Shown here piece by piece: positions 55,767 to 64,000 of a stretch of 64,000 nucleotides of DNA. The notes under the pieces were generated by a model. It made no database searches. It saw only the letters and a program-made list of their open reading frames with translations, and was not told the DNA's origin. The stretch is from Anas platyrhynchos (taxonomy: Eukaryota; Chordata; Aves; Anseriformes; Anatidae): contig NC_092602.1 of NCBI RefSeq assembly GCF_047663525.1, forward strand, positions 2,611,501-2,675,500. Reading direction: 5' to 3'. Positions within the stretch are counted from its first letter, which is position 1. Each line of letters starts with the position of its first letter. A program made the translations under genes and the position numbers.

Positions 55767-55806
55767 CATGTGTGTGTGCACACGTGCACACGCACGTGTG
55801 TGTATA
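55767..55806. repeat. 40-bp perfect alternating purine-pyrimidine tract
   Basis: Every base from 55767 to 55806 alternates pyrimidine/purine, mixing TG, CA and CG steps, with two CACGTG motifs at 55781-55786 and 55793-55798. It is largely self-complementary. This is the kind of sequence that adopts Z-DNA under supercoiling or a hairpin in RNA. Confidence 0.9.
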
Positions 55807-56257
55807 AAAAGAATTAAAGTGAGAAATAAAGCGGTTCCCACTGATACCAAGTATTTATAACCGGGTGCTCATCCTGGAAGCACAAAGCCCACTGGAAGAT
55901 CAGGCCCTTGTGACCTGACCTTTGCAGATGGTTCTGCACTTCTAAATGCCACTAATTTGAAGGGAGTTGCACATGCTTAGTGCTTTTCAATCAAGTTGAG
56001 CATAAGCACAATTTGACATAATTGGAAAAAAAAAAAACATTTCTATCAATTATGCAAATACTATGGAAAAAAAACAAGGCTTATTTACAAGACTTGCTCA
56101 AAGGAAAAAAAAATCCCAAATACAGTATTAACCTGGAACACAGAAGTAAACATCTTATAAAGGAACAGTACAATGAAATCCAGTTCAGTGAAAACCTCAT
56201 ATCAAAAAAGACCAATTGAAAGTAAATTCACTGTGCATCAATCCCTTTGATCCTATG

Positions 56258-56265
56258 TATGTACA
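56258..56265 (-). promoter_or_regulatory. Pumilio-type octamer in BCL7A 3'UTR
   Basis: The transcript strand reads TGTACATA, an exact match to the Pumilio consensus UGUANAUA. It lies about 0.9 kb after the stop codon, inside the presumed 3'UTR. An exact octamer occurs by chance fairly often in AT-rich sequence. Confidence 0.35.
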
Positions 56266-57140
56266 TAGCGGAACACTTCTGTAAAGCAAGTTGTACCCAG
56301 TACAGAGATCTGGACCTAATACGCAAGTATTTTAACTGTTGTGTTATATATTCAGATCTGGACTATAAATGGTAAACAGATCATGTTAACTTCTGATGAA
56401 GTTAAGTATTTAGAAGACCAAATTTACAGTTGCGAATGCCATGCATTCAATAAAAGATCTCCACTATAGCTGCTAAAATAATATATCAAGCTCCTTTTTC
56501 TCCTTGGACTCCAAGAGTGAAAATGGCTTCCTGATCTGTATTTATTAAGATTTAAGCACCAGGGATTTAAAAATTAAAAACAAAACAAAAACCCCAAACA
56601 AAAAAAAAGGAAAAGAAAAAGAAAAAGCCTTTCTACACGGCATTATACAAACATAGGCCACTTTGCAAAGGAGACAGTTGCAAAACAACTTTTAAAAGTT
56701 AAAAGTTAGCACTGTTTTCAGAACACAAGGCACAAAACAAAAGCAGACATCACGCCAGAACAATGAACTTCACATGAAAGCTAATACCTGACCTGTACCA
56801 TCCTTAAATATCTTACAATGTTAAATAGAGAAATGAAAAAAAATACAGCAGCAACATAATTGTAATTTTGACTTTAGAAACAGTGCGTAGACCCCTCCTG
56901 AGTTGTTTACTCCAACCATTTCAGAGACAGTAACTTAAAGTTCTCAATGTTTGTTTCACAGGAAAAAGTTTTCAGTGTCTGAGAAGTTAAACCTTTGTTA
57001 GGCTTTCTTGGATTTTTGCTTGGTAACTTGAAAAGTTAGGAGTTCTGTCCTCATCCAAGAGAAGATGCTTAAGTAAGGTTGTTCTATAATTAAGCCCACT
57101 GATGTACCTTACGTAAAAACTGACCAGAAAAATCTATAGT

Positions 57141-57212
57141 CTAAATCTCTTCAACGTTTTGTTGGGAAGCCTCTACTTTCATCTTTTTAGAAGGTGGCAC
57201 TCCTTCAGAGTC
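57141..57212 (-). CDS. BCL7A: BCL7A last coding exon and stop
   Basis: [23 protein letters not shown] and TAG at 57141-57143. Human ends ...QQNSEEM. Acceptor CCATTAAG|GAC after a C-rich tract. It fits the 210-residue isoform; the extra exon of the longer human isoform was not looked for beyond protein continuity. Confidence 0.95.
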   Translation of the reverse strand, partial: DSEGVPPSKKMKVEASQQNVEEI

Positions 57213-60200
57213 CTTAATGGTGGTGGGGGGAAAGAAAAACAATCATGTTATCATTGCACTCAATTTCAGGTGCCATAAACATCAAACAAGAAGCAAGAAC
57301 AAATTCCCTGGTGTGTCATTTGTGAAATACAAAGCATCCCTGGAGACAAAAATAACGTGACCAAGTCAATTTGCTTCCGGAAAATCACTCCTCTACTTAC
57401 ATCTTACTTCAGCTTCTTTACACTTGCGTCATCTACTGACAAACAAAATTATAGTTCCGGGCTAGAAGCCGCAGGGAATGTTCCAAGCACCAGCAAGGCT
57501 ATACCCGACTTCCCTCAGCTCCACACATGAGCACAACCCACACCAAGTGCACATGAATTTGTTCCTGCTGTAGCAAAAGCAACCTCTACAGGACAGAACA
57601 TGGAATGTTTTGAAAGAGCAAGGTGTGCACTGAAACAAGCCAACCACCCCAGAGGAAAACCCATGGTCTGAGCAGTGCTCTGCCTGAGTATTTCAGTGTG
57701 AAGGGGACAATTACAGTGATAATTGCCTTCTCCCACCCAACCGGAATTTTTCAGTATTCTCAGTGAATAAACATCAGAACACTTTGCCCATGAAATCTAC
57801 AAAAATTCCCATTCCTAACCCCTGTATGAATTTACTTTTATAGAAAGCATTTTATGCCTGAAGGGTCCTCAAAGGCACTTTTTCAGTAGGTTATGTCCAA
57901 ACCATTTATTATTAAACTTTAATACTTCCTTACAAAACTAACACAGCCTGGTATCGGAACTTGAAAAGTAAACCAGACCAATCGAGTGTTACCCTTCATA
58001 TTACATGAAATGCAAGAAGGCAATCAAATTAACCACACCACTAGATACACCTATGCATTTAATAGTCTACAGCTGCTTTACTGTCATCACCTTAGGAAAT
58101 GAGCCTAAATACACTACTGGCCTCCTTACATTTGCTTTTTGGTAAAAATGCTCTTTTCCAAATCCCAAGTAATCGGGCTTTTGTGCATAAGGTTACCTGA
58201 GAGTTTTTAGATGCCTCTGTAATTATATCATTTTCTCCAGAGGACTGAATTTCTGCTTTCTCTGAACTATTCATGGAATTTTCCATTGAAGACTGTGAGT
58301 TCTGTTCATCGGAGGTATCTGAAATTTCAAGAAATTATTGTAAACAAATAAAAGCATTCAGCAGGAGCTTTTAGGATGGTTTCTCACTATCACCCCCCGA
58401 ACATACAAATTTGCCCACATGTAACCATTGATAACAGACATAACGGTACGAATATAATGAATTAAGATTAAATTCCAAGATCAAAACCACTGGCTGCTGC
58501 CACTAGGGAAGACCTTTGCCTTCATGCTGCCGGCTGCGGACAATTGCTGGAATCTGTCCCTAGAGGGAGCTAAACTCACACACACCCTGGGACACAGAAC
58601 TGTGGGATGCTATCAGCAAACAAGGTTCAACATAAACTTTGCAAAAGGGCTGAATGAATGCAAGGACAATTTTAAACCAGAAGAGGCAGCTACAGAAAGG
58701 GCTGAATTGTGATAATTAATGTCACACAAACTACGTAGCTAAGGCTATAGAGCAAAGTTATATTGGGGAATTTTGATTCAGATAATTAAAATGCACTTTT
58801 TTCCCTTGATACTACATTTAAGATAAAATCTAGAAATTCAGCTAGATATCTTAACCATTAAGGGCATAGAATTTTCAAGTCTGGTGCATACTTGTGAAGA
58901 AGCCATCCAGCTTGTTACAGCTCCTACCTACTTTCAACTTTTTTTGTTCTTTAAAACAAAAATAAAACCCACACCTGTGCTTGCTCAAAACGCAAGGCTT
59001 AGTGTAGTTAACACGAGAGGGATGTACAAGGTCATTAACCCTACCCCGTTGAATTATGTTACAGTTGCAGGGGCTCGATCAGATTAACACTTTGGTGGAT
59101 TATTTAATACATTTTTAAACACAGCGTATTACCAACAGAGAGACCGTGTCAATAAGGCGCTGTTTTTGCCATTACTTCTCCCTTTTGTTTTACAGTAACC
59201 AACCCTGGAACTAATCCAGAGAACTTGGTACGATTTTCCTTGAATCTAAATTTAGTCAGGGGAGCGTGTGTGCTATGTAACAGCTTCTCACAAATGGGTT
59301 CAGACAATATTAGACCTTGGAGTAAATCCTTACAGTTTACCATATCACAAATATGCTAGTTTAGCTTTTCTCTGCAGGATTTGGCATTCTATTTTATTTC
59401 AATTTGGTGATGATTCATTTGTAAAAATTTAACCCCCCCATGAACAATGATGACTTTCACATACTTCACTGTTCTAGTATTACCAAGATAAAAGATCTAA
59501 ATTTAAATTGGTTACTGGATCCACTGAGCTAAGAACTTAATCAGGAGGGCATAATTTAATTGCTTTGCTATGGGAAGAATTTTGCAACCCAATAATTAGA
59601 ATGGTGTTAAGGACATTTTATCTGTTATAATAGGATAAAGTCACTTATCTTTCAAAGAACATATACTGAACACGTTTGAATTATCCAAATACCATTCAAA
59701 GAATGTGGTTCCGAACAATCTCTTAACCCACACATATTTTTCATCTGTGTACAACTGCAATACAATATTGTAGCTCTTTTAAAAGACGAGGACAGCATTC
59801 AGAACTAAGTTTTGAATAAGCAACTAACAAGGTTAAGCGAGAAGGAAAGCTTACATTATACTTTGCATAATTAAAAAAATAAATAGATTTAAAAGTATCT
59901 CAACTCCACTTTACTTTCACAATAGGCAACAAACATTCCCAGACCTACAGAAGTAACTCCAGAGTTTGTGTGATTAAATAGAAACAGACATTTCAAACAT
60001 TACTTTGAAAGAAGAAATTATTTAAGATAGATTATGACAACGATAAACCAAGTATTTTGTTTGTTTCCTCTCTGAAATGACTTTGAATGTCAGTCTGACC
60101 TTTCCTGTTGTATGGAAGAATCACGGTTCAGCAAAAGAGATTATGGCCCATTTTCACATAAATGCTGAGAACTCAGAAGCCATTTATTTCAAACAGTTAT

Positions 60201-62468
60201 TATTCAGTTCTTAAAATGGACAAGCAAATAAATGATACCACCATAAAGGATTTTTGTTTGGTTTTATGGATGGTCTTTCAGCTTACCTTCTGAACCAGGC
60301 TGCTCCTTTGCTTCTGTCTGAATTTCATCAGACTTTACTTCAGTGCCATCTGCTTGTGTTGCCAAATTCTGCTCTGGTGCTGGACTTGAATTGCTACTGT
60401 TTTCTTGTTTTATTGGAGAAGCATCAGCTATTGAACTCTGGTTGCTATTGTCATCTGTTAACAGAAGAGTTTAGAACACAAAAGGCCAATTTGACAAGAT
60501 GTGAATAAAAAACACACCTTAATTCTTTTTTTTTTCTCCTGCTTTATCCCCTGATAACACAGGGTATAGACTAGCTTGTTGGAGTCCAGTAGTATTTATG
60601 CTAACACTGTATCTAAGCTTAGTCTACATCACCACCATCACAACTTTTGCAGCCTATGCTATAATCAGGAGTCTTCCAGCAGTTACTAAAAATCAGAAGA
60701 CTTCAAGAAAGGTGCTTCAAGTAATATTATACAATAAAACCAAGAGTGTTTTACTCAGGTTACTTCCAAAGAACCTGGAATTTTATAATATAAATAACAC
60801 AGATCAACTGAAGCAACAGTCTCATTTTGTAGCCCACCTAATAAAGGGCCAATTAAACGTTCATGCTACAGATATCTATCACCGCAAAGCTCTGATGAGC
60901 AGGTGGTTTTTAAAGTGTCTTGAAGGTCAAAAAAGTGCACGCTGCTATCAAGGTAAAATGTACCATTCAGTCCTAATACCAATAGTACTTTAGCCATAGT
61001 TGTCCAGAATACTCACTAGCCTCAAGAAGCTTGATCACAAAAGCTTATTGCAACACAGATCATGTCTTTGGACTTAAACATCCTGCTTGCACCCTCTTCT
61101 TTGTGAAAGCCAATGACAGTGGTTTAAATATCTCAGCTAATACTTTACTGATAGCACAGGGGTGCAGCTTCCTGTAATCTTTAATCCAGTCTAACCATGG
61201 GGAACTGAGACAGAAGCCCCTGATCCCTACAGAAAACTAACCCAGCAAACATTATTAGTTAAATTACTAGCATGTAAGCTGATCTACTTCCCTCTGCATC
61301 TGTACAATCATTACATCCAAAGGACTTCAGAAATGCATAGCCAGTGATGGGATAGCCATCTCTTTTCAGAGTAGCCTGAAGATAAGATTAAGCTTATCAT
61401 GAAATTCTACAGTATGGCTTAAAAACACAAATGATATATGTTTAATAAAGCAAGTATTATATTCACTTTATGGATGGGGGAACAAGGCTTAAGAAAATTA
61501 AATGATCTGACCAAGGCAAAAGCTAAGAAGTTGGCAACACTGATGAAAAATTAATCCAGTCTGTGAATATCCCACTCAATCCTTTAATCGCAAGATCATT
61601 CTCATTGCAAACACTGCAAAAAAAAATAACTAAGAGGCAATAAAAATGCAAATAAAGTTGAAATGAAAAAATTAAATCCTGCCAAAAAGTGACCCTCTCT
61701 TATCAGTTCAAATAGTGCTGCATTCTCAGCCACAATTGCTATCCAAACATCTAGAAAGTAAAAAATTAGAGCTGTACAGGCTTCTCTGTAAAAAATACCA
61801 CACTGATATTCAACAGTACACACTTTTTAAATTGATTTAATAGCAACTGACTGGCAAGCAAAATGTTTTCTTAACCAGTTAATTTCATCAAATTGAGGGA
61901 GAAGGAAGACAAAGCAGCACCACAGCTTGCTCTCTTGGCTCTTGCTGATTTTTTTTGACCTGACTCACCTACTCAATTAAACAAGTACAAAACCTGCAGA
62001 AGTGACAGTAGGCGCTACTGAGGCTTTAGGGGTCTCCTGGTTCTTCAAGCAGCAAGCTTGACAGAGTTACTTACTTTACCTAATTAAGAGTATAGCATTT
62101 GGATAGTAGATATTCACATTTTTATTTTCACACCTAGCTCTGCCACCAATTTTCCCCCCCACATACACAGCCCAAATAAAAACGGCATTTAAACAACTGT
62201 CAGTACAGCCACAGAATAGAAGTGCGAGGTACCAAATTGGTGTCTGATGCCATTCTCACTTTGGCCTCATTACACTGTCCATACAACAGAGCAACAGAGA
62301 ATTTGACACCGTTAGCTTCCACTTTCACAGCAGTGTAATAGGGTAATTTGGGCTGACCTTCTCCCACTCACCATGCATGTCCATCATCCCTGGAGAGGAG
62401 CTGTTCTCCGGAGTGGTCACTTCAGAGCCACATTTTTCATCTTTGCCTTTTTTCTTATTCTTATTTTT
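57141..62468 (-). CDS. BCL7A: BCL7A, 3' part: four last coding exons joined (partial gene)
   Basis: BCL7A is a small nuclear accessory subunit of the BAF (SWI/SNF) chromatin-remodelling complex and is recurrently altered in B-cell lymphoma (family knowledge). The four exons in this window give 152 codons plus stop, equal to residues 59-210 of the 210-residue human form as I remember it. The sequence starts [12 protein letters not shown], passes through [29 protein letters not shown] and [17 protein letters not shown], and ends [16 protein letters not shown]. All phases agree and all junctions are GT-AG. The conserved N-terminal BCL7 domain (exons 1-2) lies beyond the right edge. BCL7B and BCL7C are excluded by the central and C-terminal sequence. 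Confidence 0.97.
58197..58318 (-). CDS. BCL7A: BCL7A exon 5
   Basis: [20 protein letters not shown], then [20 protein letters not shown], 122 nt. [17 protein letters not shown] is the diagnostic BCL7A motif. Acceptor AATTTCAG|AT, donor CAG|GTAACC, leaving in phase 0. Confidence 0.96.
60287..60454 (-). CDS. BCL7A: BCL7A exon 4
   Basis: [19 protein letters not shown] and [19 protein letters not shown], then an acidic [16 protein letters not shown], 168 nt. The first half is essentially identical to human; the second half is more variable. Acceptor TGTTAACAG|AT, donor G|GTAAGC. Both ends are in the same phase, so skipping this exon would keep the frame. Confidence 0.96.
61447..61535 (+). mobile_element. 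MIR-like SINE fragment in BCL7A intron 3
   Basis: tttatggatgggggaacaag, gcttaagaaaattaaatgat, ctgaccaaggcaaaagctaa, gaagttggcaac follow the MIR core in order (gatggggaaactgaggcttagagaagttaagtgacttgcccaagg...ctaagaagtggcag). Confidence 0.6.
62372..62468 (-). CDS. BCL7A: BCL7A exon 3 (human numbering)
   Basis: Lys-rich start [19 protein letters not shown], then [13 protein letters not shown], 97 nt, ending with one base of the next Asp. Acceptor CTGTTTTTCAG|AAA, donor G|GTGAGT. It corresponds to human residues 59-90. A run of about 23 A on the plus strand (T in gene direction) sits 40-63 nt upstream of the acceptor. Confidence 0.96.
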
Positions 62469-64000
62469 CTGAAAAACAGAAGGTACCACAAACAGGACTA
62501 TCACCATGGAAAAAAAAAAAAAAAAAAAAACAAACAAACTTTCAATACAAAGCCCTTTCCACTCATTGCTTCTGTAAGCATCTCACTTCAAGTGAAAAAA
62601 CACCAAGGTGATAATCACTGATGTTATCAATAGTGCATTAGTCCCAGTAATCGCAGAACTGCTTTTCTAATTGACACAAAGCAACATTCTTCCTGACACA
62701 AAGCACTAGCCAGAAGTTCTAGTAGTTGTTAGTACTTAAACATGTTTTTCATCATTAGGCTGCGGCACAATTTTTGGAACAAGCACAACAGTTCTCAGTA
62801 CTACCTCTCATTCTGCAAGCCCAGAATCAGAGGCACGATGATTAAATGACTCGCTGAAACTGAGTCAGAGAACTTGGGAGGTGTTGGCTGCTAACTTTGT
62901 ACTCACTTCAATGAGCTACGAAAGCAGGGTCAAAAGAATCTCTGCCACAATGGGAAGAAGGAGGCACACTAATCAGTGGCAGGGACAAAGATTCAGAAGC
63001 TACCCGATTTCTGCCTGCTTAACTCTGCTCACTCTGTTTTACGTGTATTAACACACTACTGCCTAACTCAGGATATTCTCCCCTTTGTGTCAGGAAGCTT
63101 GTACTATGCACCTAGGCAACAGGAATGCGTGCACACCAGAAATAATGACAGATCTAGAATTTTAAAACTAAAGAGACAGCTTTTTACCTCTTTCTCAACA
63201 ACCAGTGCTGCAGAAACCTTCTCCTTCTCTATACCTAACTCTATTTCTTCATTAAAATTAAAAGATGGATTAAGAAAAATCAGACTGCTTATAACAAAGA
63301 GCGTAAACAAGACAGTCCTACAGGGACAATAGGTCACCACGTGCTCAGGACCAAACAACAGTACGGACTGCACGCCTTAAAACAAAGGAAGAGCCATTGG
63401 CATCCATCACGTGGAAAATCTGCGTCTGCTAAGGGATGCAGCATTTTCAATTAAGAGGTGACGTAATCAGTCTCAGAGGAGAAAGAGCCAGCTGCACTGC
63501 TTTTGGAGGACCCTGCGTGCCTGCTGAGAAGACGATTAAAAGCCTAACTCTAGGAAGAATGTTCAGACAACCTCTCCGTTTGGTTAGGACAACGTTCTCC
63601 AACGAGGAAGGGAATGAAACCAAGCACAGTCTAAGACTGCAGAAGAAATTCAACAAGTAGGATCTGGAAAGACTTTTTCCTTTATCTCAAACAGAGTATT
63701 AGGCTTTTTAAACCGTATTTTTACTTCAGAGAGAATAAATGGGATGACCCAGATTTTATTCCCTAATACTTGAAACAAAGGTGAAAGCACACAGGCTTCT
63801 CTATTGTTGCAAAATCAAAGTTCAGAGGGGATAATCTCTCTCAGCTTTTCTTAAGGTAAAAGGACACTTTGGGCACAAAAGAAGTAACTGAACTATTTAA
63901 GTTCAAAGGTGTTTTGGTTTTGTTGCTGTTTGTTTAACAAAGTGAGGTTCCACAACAGCCTTTCAAAACTAGTGGGAGGATAGAGCTTAATTCCAGTTCA
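62469..64000 (-). other. BCL7A: BCL7A intron 2, partial, to the right edge
   Basis: No trace of the preceding exon (human ...WEKKWVTVGDTSLRIYKW...) is found, so the N-terminal exons must lie beyond position 64000. A weak MIR-like stretch near 62830-62885 was too diverged to list separately. Confidence 0.65.
62509..62531. repeat. A run of about 23 in BCL7A intron
   Basis: A nearly pure A homopolymer (T in gene direction) followed by CAAACAAAC, about 40 nt upstream of the BCL7A exon 3 acceptor. The length is likely to vary between individuals. Confidence 0.9.

Larger units (their letters stand above)
53480..57140 (-). other. BCL7A: Probable BCL7A 3'UTR
   Basis: AT-rich sequence with no coding potential runs from the BCL7A stop to a good candidate poly(A) site. 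AATAAA in gene direction lies at 53502-53507, followed about 20-55 nt downstream by a GU-rich stretch (53443-53478). That gives a 3'UTR of about 3.65 kb. Within it are an A-rich tract (54028-54071 on the transcript strand), a (CA)n run (53670-53684), a 40-bp purine/pyrimidine-alternating tract (55767-55806) and a perfect Pumilio-type octamer (56258-56265). Other AATAAA copies (for example near 54815, 54862 and 55325) could give shorter forms. Confidence 0.6.
57213..62371 (-). other. BCL7A: BCL7A introns within the window
   Basis: Introns lie at 57213-58196, 58319-60286 and 60455-62371. They are AT-rich. Apart from a MIR-like fragment at 61447-61535 they hold nothing I recognise. Confidence 0.6.

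Noticed and set aside
55781..55798. Two CACGTG boxes resembling a carbohydrate-response element, which MondoA-MLX would bind
   Set aside because: The spacer is six bases, whereas the response element needs five; the boxes are by-products of the alternating TG/CA/CG tract.
56253..56267. Palindromic TATGTATGTACATA as a regulatory palindrome
   Set aside because: It is short and AT-rich; only the Pumilio-type octamer inside it was kept, at low confidence.
1..64000. tRNA, rRNA, microRNA hairpins, CRISPR arrays, bacterial-type operons, endogenous retrovirus genes
   Set aside because: None was supported. Inverted repeats noticed are short, and no retroviral gene motifs or paired long terminal repeats were seen by eye.

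Overview
This is a vertebrate nuclear genomic window, most likely from a bird (a close non-avian sauropsid cannot be excluded). The coding exons are short, follow GT-AG boundaries and are separated by introns. The interspersed repeats I can recognise are sparse and old: MIR/CORE-SINE-like pieces and one decayed CR1-like tail. I see no mammalian Alu, B1 or young L1. Gene order BCL7A then MLXIP, both in the same direction, is the order I know from human 12q24.31, but the spacing here is tighter.

Layout, left to right. (1) 1-3600 has no gene I can recognise; it holds an (AT)n microsatellite. (2) About 3605-8918 is the probable long 3'UTR of MLXIP, with several possible poly(A) signals and a decayed CR1-like fragment. 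(3) 8919-50001, minus strand, is the complete coding region of MLXIP (MondoA). It has 17 coding exons totalling 2757 nt (918 codons plus stop), with every splice junction in phase. Exon 1 lies in a CpG island and is separated from exon 2 by a 22-kb intron. (4) 50002-about 50320 is the MLXIP 5'UTR/promoter part of the CpG island, with a duplicated small palindrome at its distal edge. (5) About 50320-53480 is intergenic. (6) About 53480-57140 is the probable 3'UTR of BCL7A. (7) 57141-62468, minus strand, holds the last four coding exons of BCL7A (152 codons plus stop). The first BCL7A exons, which encode the conserved N-terminal domain, lie beyond the right edge; 62469-64000 is intron.

The two genes are not a pathway pair. 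BCL7A is an accessory subunit of the BAF (SWI/SNF) chromatin remodeller. MLXIP is a glucose-6-phosphate-responsive bHLH-leucine-zipper transcription factor that pairs with MLX. They are neighbours by conserved synteny.

I found no previously undescribed multi-gene system. The observations most worth checking are: an Arg codon in place of the usual DNA-contacting His in the MLXIP basic region; a Gly-rich insertion between the Mondo conserved regions; a 40-bp perfect purine/pyrimidine-alternating (Z-DNA-prone) tract in the presumed BCL7A 3'UTR; duplicated palindromes at the MLXIP promoter; and a very long polypyrimidine tract before MLXIP exon 11. Exon calls rest on reading frames, splice signals and family sequences I remember; no alignment or database search was run.
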